Positions 33,714 through 42,575 of a stretch of DNA of 64,000 nucleotides are shown piece after piece. Numbering within the stretch: the stretch's first letter is position 1; each line of letters opens with the position of its first letter. The DNA comes from Buchnera aphidicola (Chaetogeoica yunlongensis). GTDB lineage: Bacteria > Pseudomonadota > Gammaproteobacteria > Enterobacterales > Enterobacteriaceae. Both the position numbers and the translations under genes were made by a program. The notes beneath the pieces are model-generated. The model was not told the origin of the DNA and did not search any database. It saw nothing but the letters and a program-made list of their open reading frames with translations. Location: assembly GCA_039829965.1 (NCBI GenBank), contig CP139909.1, positions 124,001-188,000 on the forward strand, read 5' to 3'.

Positions 33714-35507
33714 ATGGAAAAAATTATTGAAAACAAGCGTAATAGTTTATCTAAGAAAGTTATTTTAAAAGATGAATGTATTTTAAGAGAATTGTTTAAT
33801 ACTTTTGGCAAAACTAGTTTTTTAAAACAATCTACTCTAACAGATATAATTGTTTTATGGATTGATAGTTCTATTTTACTGAATTGTGCGAGTTTTTTAT
33901 TAACAGTAGATAAGCCATATAATATGTTATTTGATTTATATGGTACTGATGAGCGTTTGCGAATAAATAATAAGAATTTACCTATTTCTCATTTTTCAGT
34001 ATCTTATCATTTTGTTTCTATAAGTAGAAATAGTGATATTATTCTAAAAGTTTCATTATTAGAAAAAAAATTATTTTTACCTACATTAACTAAATTATAT
34101 CCAAATTCTAATTGGTATGAAAGAGAAGTATGGGATATGTTTGGTATTTCTTTTGTAGGTCATCCTAATTTAACTCGAATTCTTATGCCAAAAACATGGA
34201 TAGGTTATCCTTTAAGAAAAGATTATCATGCTAGAGCTACTGAATTTACTCCTTTTTTTTTAAATAAATATAAAGAAGATGTAGAAATGGAATCATTAAG
34301 ATTTAAGCCAGAAGAATGGGGAATGACTTACGATGAAATGAAAAAATATATGTTTTTAAATTTAGGTCCTAATCATCCTTCGGCTCATGGTGCTTTTCGC
34401 ATTATTTTACAGTTAGATGGAGAAGAAATTATCGATTGTATTCCTGATATTGGATTTCATCATCGTGGTGTAGAAAAAATGGGAGAACGTCAAACGTGGC
34501 ATAATTATATTCCGTATACAGATCGTGTTGAATATTTAGGGGGATGTGTTAATGAAATGCCGTATATATTGTCAGTAGAAAAATTAGCTGGTATTAGGGT
34601 ATCAAATAAAATAGAAGTTATTCGTGTTATGTTATCGGAATTATTTCGAATTAATAGTCATTTATTGTTTATTTCTACTTTTATTCAAGATGTAGGGGCC
34701 ATGACTCCTGTTTTTTTAGCTTTTACTGATCGTCAAAAAATTTATGATTTAATTGAATTGATTACTGGTGCGAGAATGCATCCAGCTTGGTTCAGAATAG
34801 GTGGTTTGGCTAATGATTTACCTAAAGGTTGGAATATTTTATTAAAGAAATTTTTAGACTGGATGCCTAAACGTTTATTAAAATATATTAATGTAGCATT
34901 AAAAAATAGTATTTTAATTAGTCGTTCTAAAGGAATAGCACAATATGATAAAAGAGAAGCATTATCTTGGGGTGTAACAGGAGCTGGATTGCGTGCTACT
35001 GGAGTGGATTTTGATATTAGAAAACAAAGGCCATATTCTGGATATCATAATTTTGATTTTGAAGTTCCGATAGGTGAAGGAATTAGTGATTGTTATTCTA
35101 GGGTAATGTTAAAGGTAGAAGAAATTTGGCAAAGTTTATTTATTTTAAAACAGTGTTTAGAAAATATGCCAGAAGGTGCTTGTAAAGTAGATCATCCTCT
35201 TACTACTCCACCACCTAAAGATCGAACATTGCAACACATTGAAACTATGATTTCTCATTTTTTACAAGTGTCTTGGGGTCCTATTTTACCAGCAAATGAA
35301 AGTTTTACTATGATTGAAGCAACAAAAGGTATAAATAGTTATTATTTAATCAGTGATGGAAGTACTATGAGTTATAGAACTAGGATTAGAACGCCTAGTT
35401 TTCCTCATTTACAACAAATACCGTCAGTTATTCGTGGAAGTTTAATTTCAGACTTAATTGCATATTTAGGTAGCATTGATTTTGTAATGTCTGATGTTGA
35501 TCGTTAA
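33714..35507 (+). CDS. nuoC: NADH-quinone oxidoreductase fused subunit C/D
   Basis: This is a natural fusion of NuoC (about residues 1-190) and NuoD (about 210-597), the same arrangement as in E. coli. NuoC has WYEREVWDMFGISFVGHPNLTRIL. NuoD has the quinone-site LGPNHPSAHGAFR with its His, GFHHRGVEKMGE, and the C-terminal SDGSTMSYRTRIRTPSF. Length 597 is standard. It forms the peripheral arm lining the quinone channel with NuoB. Confidence 0.97.
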   Translation: MEKIIENKRNSLSKKVILKDECILRELFNTFGKTSFLKQSTLTDIIVLWIDSSILLNCASFLLTVDKPYNMLFDLYGTDERLRINNKNLPISHFSVSYHFVSISRNSDIILKVSLLEKKLFLPTLTKLYPNSNWYEREVWDMFGISFVGHPNLTRILMPKTWIGYPLRKDYHARATEFTPFFLNKYKEDVEMESLRFKPEEWGMTYDEMKKYMFLNLGPNHPSAHGAFRIILQLDGEEIIDCIPDIGFHHRGVEKMGERQTWHNYIPYTDRVEYLGGCVNEMPYILSVEKLAGIRVSNKIEVIRVMLSELFRINSHLLFISTFIQDVGAMTPVFLAFTDRQKIYDLIELITGARMHPAWFRIGGLANDLPKGWNILLKKFLDWMPKRLLKYINVALKNSILISRSKGIAQYDKREALSWGVTGAGLRATGVDFDIRKQRPYSGYHNFDFEVPIGEGISDCYSRVMLKVEEIWQSLFILKQCLENMPEGACKVDHPLTTPPPKDRTLQHIETMISHFLQVSWGPILPANESFTMIEATKGINSYYLISDGSTMSYRTRIRTPSFPHLQQIPSVIRGSLISDLIAYLGSIDFVMSDVDR

Positions 35508-35523
35508 AATGTATATGAAGAAT

Positions 35524-36024
35524 ATGTTTAATAAATTTAGTATTAATAAAATTGAATTAACTTTGCAAGAAAAAACAGAGATACTTGATGTAATTTCAAA
35601 TTACAAAGATCAAGATGTTAAATCTTGCGTAATAGAAGTATTAAAAATTTTTCAAAAACATAGAGGTTGGATTTCTAGAGATTCGATTTTTAAAATAGCA
35701 AATATTCTTAATATTTCTGAATGCGATGTAGAAGAAGTAGCAACGTTTTATAGTCAAATATTTAGACAGCCAGTTGGGCGTAATATAATAAAGTATTGTG
35801 ATAGCATGGTTTGTTATGTTAATGGTTATGAAAAAATTAAGAATTGTTTAGAAAAAGAATTGAATATTATTGTTGGTCAAACTACTACAGATTTTAGATT
35901 TACTTTATTGCCTATATGTTGTTTAGGCAATTGTGATAAATCACCTACTATGATGATAAACGATGATCTTTATTCTAATTTAACTGAATTTTCAGTAATT
36001 AAGTTGTTGGAATTATATCGATGA
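35524..36024 (+). CDS. nuoE: NADH-quinone oxidoreductase subunit E
   Basis: NuoE holds the [2Fe-2S] cluster N1a next to NuoF. With the ATG at 35524 it has 166 residues, the E. coli length, and a GAAG ribosome-binding site lies six to seven bases upstream; ATG codons at 35509 and 35515 are alternatives that add five or three residues. Cluster ligands lie in YCDSMVC and CCLGNCDKSP, and VATFYSQIFRQPVGRN is near identical to E. coli. It overlaps nuoF by four bases (ATGA). Confidence 0.94.
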   Translation: MFNKFSINKIELTLQEKTEILDVISNYKDQDVKSCVIEVLKIFQKHRGWISRDSIFKIANILNISECDVEEVATFYSQIFRQPVGRNIIKYCDSMVCYVNGYEKIKNCLEKELNIIVGQTTTDFRFTLLPICCLGNCDKSPTMMINDDLYSNLTEFSVIKLLELYR

Positions 36025-37352
36025 TAAATATTATACGTACTCCAGAAACTCATCCTTTAACGTGGCGTTTAAATGTTAAACAAGATAATGTAGTTTGGAT
36101 TAAAGAGTATAAATCTAAAAATGGATATTTAGCTTTTGAAAAATCTATTAAAAATATGACACCAAAAGAAGTTATTAATTTGGTCAAAGAATCTGGATTA
36201 AAGGGTCGAGGAGGTGCGGGTTTTTTTACAGGTGTTAAGTGGAGTTTGATGCCGCCTTTAAGTGATGAATATGGTTTTGTTCGGTATTTATTATGTAATG
36301 CAGACGAAATGGAACCGGGTACTTATAAAGATAGATTTTTGATGGAACATCTTCCTCATTTGTTATTAGAAGGAATATTAATTAGTTCATATGCTTTAAA
36401 TGTGACTAATAGTTATATTTTTTTAAGAGGAGAGTATGTAGATGTTGAAAAAATTTTAAAAAAATCAATTATAGAAGCAAAAACTCATGGTTATTTAGGA
36501 AAAAATGTTTTAGGTTCTGGTTTAGACTTTGGAATTTTTTTGCATACAGGCGCTGGTCGTTATATTTGTGGTGAAGAAACTGCATTGATTAATTCTTTAG
36601 AAGGAAAACGAGCAAATCCTAGAGCTAAGCCTCCATTTCCAGCTTATGTTGGTTTATGGGGCAAACCAACTTGTGTTAATAACGTCGAAACACTGTCTAA
36701 TGTACCAGCCATTGTTTTAAATGGGATAGAGTGGTATAAAAGTTTATCTAGTAGTGTTGATTCTGGTACAAAGATGATGGGTTTTTCAGGACAGGTGAAA
36801 TTTCCAGGAGTATGGGAAGTACCTTTTGGAATTACTGCTCGAGAGATATTAGAAGATTATGCAGGAGGTATGAAAGACAATAAACGATTAAAAGCATGGC
36901 AGCCTGGAGGAGCTAGTACTGATTTTTTAACTGATAAACATTTAGATGTTTCTATGGATTTTGAAAGTATAAGAAAAGTTGGTAGTAGATTAGGAACAGC
37001 TCTTGCTATGGCTGTAGATGATTCTATTAGTATGGTGTCTTTAGTTAGGAATATAGAAGAATTTTTTTCTCGTGAATCTTGTGGATTGTGTACTCCTTGT
37101 AGAGAGGGTTTACCTTGGATTGTTCAAATTTTAAGATCTTTTGAATTAAAATTGGGAACTAGAGAAGATATGATAGTTTTAGAACAATTGTGTAGTCAGT
37201 TAGGCCCAGGACGTACATTTTGTGCACATGCTCCTGGAGCGATAGAACCATTACAAAGCGCGTTGAAATATTTTCGTTCTGAATTTGAATTATGTATTAA
37301 TGTTAATTCAGAAATAAAAATTAAATATATCAACAATATTGATTCTAATTAA
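36021..37352 (+). CDS. nuoF: NADH-quinone oxidoreductase subunit F
   Basis: NuoF is the NADH-oxidising flavoprotein, binding NADH, FMN and the [4Fe-4S] cluster N3. It has 443 residues (445 in E. coli). GLKGRGGAGFFTGVKW forms the NADH/FMN site near 60, CNADEMEPGTYKDR near 90 is the FMN pocket, GAGRYICGEETALINSLEG follows near 175, and ESCGLCTPCREG near 350 with a later Cys binds the cluster. It needs FMN, although ribF is missing from its usual place in this window. Confidence 0.97.
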   Translation: MINIIRTPETHPLTWRLNVKQDNVVWIKEYKSKNGYLAFEKSIKNMTPKEVINLVKESGLKGRGGAGFFTGVKWSLMPPLSDEYGFVRYLLCNADEMEPGTYKDRFLMEHLPHLLLEGILISSYALNVTNSYIFLRGEYVDVEKILKKSIIEAKTHGYLGKNVLGSGLDFGIFLHTGAGRYICGEETALINSLEGKRANPRAKPPFPAYVGLWGKPTCVNNVETLSNVPAIVLNGIEWYKSLSSSVDSGTKMMGFSGQVKFPGVWEVPFGITAREILEDYAGGMKDNKRLKAWQPGGASTDFLTDKHLDVSMDFESIRKVGSRLGTALAMAVDDSISMVSLVRNIEEFFSRESCGLCTPCREGLPWIVQILRSFELKLGTREDMIVLEQLCSQLGPGRTFCAHAPGAIEPLQSALKYFRSEFELCINVNSEIKIKYINNIDSN

Positions 37353-37467
37353 ATAAAGTAAATGATTATTTTATAAATAAATATAAAACAATTTTTTTGT
37401 TTTAATTAAGATAAAAAATTAATAATATCAAATAATATATTAATTAGTACGGAAATAGAATTTATTT

Positions 37468-40188
37468 ATGGCTATAATTTTTGTAGACAATAAAAAATAT
37501 AATGTAAATCAATCGGATAATTTGTTAAAAGCGTGTTTATCTTCTGGAATTAATATACCTTATTTTTGTTGGCATCCTATTCTAGGTAGTATAGGTGCAT
37601 GTCGTCAATGCGCTGTTACAAAATATAATAATAAAGAGGATACAATAGGTCAACTAGTTATGTCTTGTATGACTCCAGTAGTTGATGGAGCAATTATTTC
37701 TACTCATGATGACATGTCTAACAATTTTCGCAAAGGTATTATTGAACTTTTAATGATTAATCATCCTCACGATTGTCCAGTGTGTGAAGAAGGTGGTAGT
37801 TGTCATCTTCAAGATATGACTGTAATGACTAGTCATATTATTCGTCGTTATCGTTTTTCTAAAAGAACTCATAAAAATCAGTATTTAGGCCCGTTTATTA
37901 ATCATGAAATGAATCGATGTATTTCATGTTATAGGTGTATTAGATATTATAAAGATTATTCCGATGGAAAGGATTTAGGTGTTTTTGGTATTGGAAAAAA
38001 TGTGTATTTTGGTCGTTTAGAAGATGGTTTTTTAAAAAGTGAATTTTCTGGAAATTTAGTAGAAGTATGTCCTACTGGAGTATTTACAGATAAAACGTAT
38101 TCTAAAAGATATAATAGAAAATGGGATATGCAATATTCTCCAAGTGTGTGCCAACATTGTTCTTTAGGATGTAATGTTAGTATAGGAGAAAAATTTGGAA
38201 AAATATGTCGTGTAGAAAATAGATATCACAATAGTCTTAATCATTATTTTTTGTGCGATATGGGTAGATTTAGTTATGATTATTCTAATGTTAGTACTCG
38301 TTTAAAAAATCCGATTTATCGTTATCAAAATCATGAACAAACTTTTTTAAATGTAGATGAAACTATAAAAAAAGTTTCACAAAAACTTAAAATTTCTTCA
38401 AAAATTATTGGGATAGGTTCTTGTCGAGCTTCAGTAGAAAATAATTTTGCTTTACAAAAATTAGTTGGTATAGAAAATTTTTCTATAGGTGTATTAAAAA
38501 AAGAACACGAATGTTTGATGTTAATTAAAAGTATTTTAAAATGTGGTCAAATTCATATTCCAACATTAAGAGAAATAGAAAATTATGATACAATTTTTAT
38601 TTTAGGTGAAGATATTACACAAACTTCTCCATTGATTGCTTTATCTATTAGACAATGCATGAAAAAAGATAGTAAAGCAAGAGTATCATTTAAAGATATT
38701 CCTATATGGCATTCTGAAGCTATAAAAAATAGTTCTATAAATAGAAACAATAAATTATTTATTATGAACATTGATAAATCAGCTTTAGATGATATTTCTG
38801 ATGAAAGTTATTTTTCTTCTATATCTGACCAAATATCTATAGGTATAGAAGTGTATAGATATCTTAAGAATGATTTTAAAGATAATACTATATTAACTCA
38901 ACAAGCGATTAATTTTTCAAAAAAAGTAGCACAAGCATTGATATCGTCTAAACGCCCATTATTGATTTCTGGTTCTCATTCTCATAATGCAGATTTTATT
39001 AAAATATCTTTTAATATAGCAAAAATATTAAAAGATCAAGGAAAAGATTCTGGATTAATTTTATTATCGTCTAGTGCTAATTCTTTAGGTGTAAGTTTAT
39101 TAGGAGGATTATCTATAGAAGAAATAATTGACAAAGTAATGTTAAAAAAAGTTAATCAAATAATAATTTTAGAAAATGATTTGTATAGATATTTACCAGA
39201 ATCTATTGTAGATACTGTATTTAAATTATCACGTTTTACTATTGTAATAGATCATATTAGTACTCGTACTTTAAAAAAAGCTGATATGGCTATTCCAGCA
39301 TGTAATAGTTTTGAGCAATCTGGTACGGTAGTTAATTATGAAGGACGTGCACAACGATTTTTTCAAGTTTATGAAGCTAAATTTTATGGTAAAAATAGAT
39401 GTGTGTTAGCTAGTTGGAGATGGTTACATGTTTTATATTGTCAATTATATAAGAAAAATGTTCATTGGTTATCATTAGATAATGTTATTAGTGATATTTC
39501 ATCTCAGTTTTTTGATTTTAAAGAATTAAAAAATGTTTCTCCAACTTCTGATTTTAAAATTTTAAAGCAAAAATTAGCTAGGTCTCCTCATCGAATTAGT
39601 GGTAGAACAGCTATGTATTCGAACATTAACATTCACGAGCCTAAACAACCTCAAGATGTGGATACTATGTTTTCTTTTTCTATGGAAGGATGTCAAAATA
39701 TTTCAGATTATTCTACTTATATTCCTTTTTCTTGGAAACCAGGATGGAATTCTTCTCAAGCATGGAATAAATTTAAAAAAATTGACCATGGACATTATGG
39801 AAGAATTTTATTTAAAAAATCAGAAGGAAGTTTATTACCATATTATAAATTAGAATCACAAGTCGTGCAAAAATTTGAAAAAAGTGAATATTTAATTGTA
39901 CCTTATTATATTTTGTTTTGTAATAATGAGCTATCTCAAGAGTCTCCAGTAGTAAAAGAAAATATATTGATTTCAATTGGTATAATGAATGTAACAGATG
40001 CAAACAAATTATCTATAACATCAGGTTCTACAATAGAATTTTTGTGTTTAAATCAGATTTTTGTAATAAAAATAAGATTATCTGATAAATTTCAACAAGG
40101 TCAATTAGGTTTACCTTTAGGTATTCCTAATTTTCCATTTTTTTTAGCTGATCAAAAAATAAAAGTATTGCGGAAGATAATTACATGA
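37468..40188 (+). CDS. nuoG: NADH-quinone oxidoreductase subunit G
   Basis: NuoG is the largest peripheral-arm subunit; 906 residues (908 in E. coli). The N-terminal ferredoxin part carries N1b (CWHPILGSIGACRQC), N5 (HPHDCPVCEEGGSC) and N4 (CISCYRCIRY plus a later CPTGVF). Next comes the extra cluster N7 found in E. coli-type NuoG: CQHCSLGC near 228 with a fourth Cys in HYFLCDMGRF. The remaining molybdopterin-oxidoreductase-like domain is structural and more diverged. A 115-base gap separates it from nuoF; it overlaps nuoH by four bases. Confidence 0.96.
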   Translation: MAIIFVDNKKYNVNQSDNLLKACLSSGINIPYFCWHPILGSIGACRQCAVTKYNNKEDTIGQLVMSCMTPVVDGAIISTHDDMSNNFRKGIIELLMINHPHDCPVCEEGGSCHLQDMTVMTSHIIRRYRFSKRTHKNQYLGPFINHEMNRCISCYRCIRYYKDYSDGKDLGVFGIGKNVYFGRLEDGFLKSEFSGNLVEVCPTGVFTDKTYSKRYNRKWDMQYSPSVCQHCSLGCNVSIGEKFGKICRVENRYHNSLNHYFLCDMGRFSYDYSNVSTRLKNPIYRYQNHEQTFLNVDETIKKVSQKLKISSKIIGIGSCRASVENNFALQKLVGIENFSIGVLKKEHECLMLIKSILKCGQIHIPTLREIENYDTIFILGEDITQTSPLIALSIRQCMKKDSKARVSFKDIPIWHSEAIKNSSINRNNKLFIMNIDKSALDDISDESYFSSISDQISIGIEVYRYLKNDFKDNTILTQQAINFSKKVAQALISSKRPLLISGSHSHNADFIKISFNIAKILKDQGKDSGLILLSSSANSLGVSLLGGLSIEEIIDKVMLKKVNQIIILENDLYRYLPESIVDTVFKLSRFTIVIDHISTRTLKKADMAIPACNSFEQSGTVVNYEGRAQRFFQVYEAKFYGKNRCVLASWRWLHVLYCQLYKKNVHWLSLDNVISDISSQFFDFKELKNVSPTSDFKILKQKLARSPHRISGRTAMYSNINIHEPKQPQDVDTMFSFSMEGCQNISDYSTYIPFSWKPGWNSSQAWNKFKKIDHGHYGRILFKKSEGSLLPYYKLESQVVQKFEKSEYLIVPYYILFCNNELSQESPVVKENILISIGIMNVTDANKLSITSGSTIEFLCLNQIFVIKIRLSDKFQQGQLGLPLGIPNFPFFLADQKIKVLRKIIT

Positions 40189-41153
40189 TTTCTTTATCTA
40201 AAAATTCGGTAGAAATTGCTGTTTGTATTTTTCAATCAATAATGATTTTATTAAGTGTATTGATTTTTGCATCTATGATGAGTGTAATTGAACGCAAAGT
40301 GTTAGGTTTGTTACAAAATCGTTATGGTCCTAATAGAGTAGGTTGGAAAGGAATATTACAAGTTGTAGCAGATATGATAAAATTATTTTTTAAAGAAGAT
40401 TGGATACCCTCTTTTAGTAAGAAATATATATTTTTATTATCTCCAGTATTAGCTTTTATTTCATTATTATGGGTGATTACTATTATCCCTTTTAGTGCTA
40501 ATATTTTAATTATTAATTTAGATATTGGTGTTTTGTTTTTTTTAATGTTAGCGTCTTTATCTGTTTATTCTATTTTGTTAGCAGGTTGGTCTAGTAATAA
40601 TAAATATGCGTTGTTGGGATCTATTCGTGCTACAGCTCAAACACTTTCTTATGAAATTTTTTTAGGATTGTCTTGTATGGGTGTTGTTGTTAGAGCGCGT
40701 TCTTATAATATGATTGATATTGTAAATAGTCAAATAACTACTTGGAATGTGATTCCACAATTTTTTGGTTTTATAACCTTTTTTATAGCTGGACTAGCAT
40801 TATGTCATCGTCATCCATTCGATCAACCGGAATCAGAACAAGAATTAGCTGATGGTTATCATATAGAATATTCTGGTATAAAGTTTGGTTTGTTTTTTAT
40901 TGGTGAATATATTTCTATAATTGTAGTTTCTAGCTTGATATCTGCTATGTTTTTTGGAGGTTGGTTTGGTCCTATAATTTCTTCGGGTTTATGTTTTTTA
41001 TTTAAAATATTATTTTTTTCAATGATATTTATCTTGATTCGTGCGTCTATTCCTAGACCAAGATATGATAAAATGATTTTGTTTGGATGGAAGTTTTGTT
41101 TTCCATTAACATTAATAAATTTAATTATCACTTCTTTGACTATGTTGTATTAA
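40185..41153 (+). CDS. nuoH: NADH-quinone oxidoreductase subunit H
   Basis: NuoH is the membrane subunit linking quinone chamber and proton pathway. It has 322 residues (325 in E. coli) and eight hydrophobic helices. VIERKVLGLLQNRYGPNRVG and DMIKLFFKEDW near residues 35-70 and the acidic loop FDQPESEQELADGYHIEYSG near 205 line the quinone site and are well conserved. Start by ATGA overlap with nuoG. Confidence 0.96.
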   Translation: MISLSKNSVEIAVCIFQSIMILLSVLIFASMMSVIERKVLGLLQNRYGPNRVGWKGILQVVADMIKLFFKEDWIPSFSKKYIFLLSPVLAFISLLWVITIIPFSANILIINLDIGVLFFLMLASLSVYSILLAGWSSNNKYALLGSIRATAQTLSYEIFLGLSCMGVVVRARSYNMIDIVNSQITTWNVIPQFFGFITFFIAGLALCHRHPFDQPESEQELADGYHIEYSGIKFGLFFIGEYISIIVVSSLISAMFFGGWFGPIISSGLCFLFKILFFSMIFILIRASIPRPRYDKMILFGWKFCFPLTLINLIITSLTMLY

Positions 41154-41170
41154 TTTTTTGGATGATATTT

Positions 41171-41713
41171 ATGATTTTAAGTCAAGTATTGTTATTTATA
41201 TCAAGTCAAATAAGAAGTATTTGGTTGACTTTTGTAAATGTTTTTTCGAGACGTGAAACACAATTATATCCTGAGCATGCTATACCTTTATCATCTAGAT
41301 ATAGAGGAAGAATTATATTATCTAGTAATAAAAATGGTGAAGAACGTTGTGTCGCTTGTGGTTTGTGTGCTGCTGTTTGCCCAGTTAGTTGTATTTCTTT
41401 GCAAAAATCTGTGTCAAAAACTAAGAAATGGTACCCAAAAATTTTTAGAATTAACTTATCTAGATGTATTTTTTGTGGATTATGTGAAGAAGCTTGTCCT
41501 ACTGCAGCAATTCAATTAATTCCAGATGTAGAATTGTCTGAATATAAGAGAAAAGATTTGGTGTATGAAAAATGTGATTTATTAATTTCTGGACAGGGAA
41601 AGTATTTGGATTACGATTTTTATAAATTTTCTGGTGTAGAAACTGATATGAAAAAAAAAGGAGAATTAAACTTTGAGTCTAACCCCATTGATGTAAAAAC
41701 ATTATTACCGTAA
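41171..41713 (+). CDS. nuoI: NADH-quinone oxidoreductase subunit I
   Basis: NuoI has two [4Fe-4S] clusters, N6a and N6b; 180 residues, identical in length to E. coli. Ligands are CVACGLCAAVCP near 60 and CIFCGLCEEACP near 99. The C-terminus LVYEKCDLLISGQGKY and IDVKTLLP match. The reading frame is open further upstream into nuoH, but only the ATG at 41171 aligns with the family start and it has a GGATG ribosome-binding site eight bases before. Confidence 0.96.
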   Translation: MILSQVLLFISSQIRSIWLTFVNVFSRRETQLYPEHAIPLSSRYRGRIILSSNKNGEERCVACGLCAAVCPVSCISLQKSVSKTKKWYPKIFRINLSRCIFCGLCEEACPTAAIQLIPDVELSEYKRKDLVYEKCDLLISGQGKYLDYDFYKFSGVETDMKKKGELNFESNPIDVKTLLP

Positions 41714-41724
41714 AGGATATTTTT

Positions 41725-42222
41725 ATGGAATTTTTTTTTTATATTTTTAGTTTAGTTACAATAATATCTACTATTTTTGCTATTTTTAGTAAAAACTTCA
41801 TGTATACATTGTTGTATTTAATAATTTCTTTTTTATCTACGTCATGTGTGTTTTTTTCTTTAGGTGCTATTTTTGCAGCTGTTATAGAGGTAATAATTTA
41901 TGCAGGTGCTATTATGGTATTATTTATTTTCGTTATAATGATATTTGATTTTAAGAAACCTAGTTTTCAAAACATACAATCATTATTTAAAAGAATAGTT
42001 TTTTATTTAAAAAATATTTTTGTAATTTCAATTTCAATATTGTTTATATCTTATGTTTTATCATTTTTTTATGAAAAAAAAATAATTTTGATGAATATTA
42101 GTGCTAAATTAGTAGGAATTAAATTATTTAGCGATTATTTGTGGGTTGTTGAATTATCTTCTTTAGTATTATTATGTGCGTTGGTTATTGTTTTTCATCT
42201 TGGAAAAGTTAAACATTTATAG
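41725..42222 (+). CDS. nuoJ: NADH-quinone oxidoreductase subunit J
   Basis: NuoJ is a membrane subunit with five helices, including the pi-bulge helix TM3 in EVIIYAGAIMVLFIFVIM near 55-72. It has 165 residues, about 20 shorter than E. coli because the hydrophilic C-terminal tail after AFHLGKVK is absent; the membrane part is complete. The middle loop (about 85-130) is diverged and lysine/phenylalanine rich. Confidence 0.94.
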   Translation: MEFFFYIFSLVTIISTIFAIFSKNFMYTLLYLIISFLSTSCVFFSLGAIFAAVIEVIIYAGAIMVLFIFVIMIFDFKKPSFQNIQSLFKRIVFYLKNIFVISISILFISYVLSFFYEKKIILMNISAKLVGIKLFSDYLWVVELSSLVLLCALVIVFHLGKVKHL

Positions 42223-42272
42223 TATATATTTATTTTAAAATTTGAACATGTTAAATAAATTTGGAAAATTTT

Positions 42273-42575
42273 ATGATATTTTTGTCTCACGGATTAATTT
42301 TAGCGTCAATTCTATTTGTATTAGGTTTTTTATCTTTAGTAATACATAAAAATATACTGTTTATGTTAATTGGTTTAGAAATCATGATTAATGCAGTTGG
42401 AATGGCATTAGTCATTGTTGGAAGTTATTGGAACCAGGTTGATGGTCAAATTATGTATATTTTAATTTTGACTGTAGGTGCTGCTGAATCGTCTATTGGT
42501 TTAATGTTATTAATTCAATGTTACAAGCGTTTTAAAACATTAAATATTGATAAATTAAGTGAGATGAATGGATGA
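42273..42575 (+). CDS. nuoK: NADH-quinone oxidoreductase subunit K
   Basis: NuoK has three helices and two buried Glu residues in the proton path: Glu in MLIGLEIMINAVG near 36 and Glu in GAAESSIGLMLL near 72. It has 100 residues, exactly the E. coli length, from the ATG at 42273 preceded by GGAAAA; an upstream TTG at 42261 would add four residues without homology. Overlaps nuoL by four bases. Confidence 0.95.
   Translation: MIFLSHGLILASILFVLGFLSLVIHKNILFMLIGLEIMINAVGMALVIVGSYWNQVDGQIMYILILTVGAAESSIGLMLLIQCYKRFKTLNIDKLSEMNG

Noticed and set aside
33714..35507. nuoC-nuoD fusion as a novelty
   Set aside because: The same fusion is normal in E. coli and its relatives.
42261..42272. Upstream TTG start for nuoK
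   Set aside because: The ATG at 42273 gives the exact family length and start, with a better-placed GGA.
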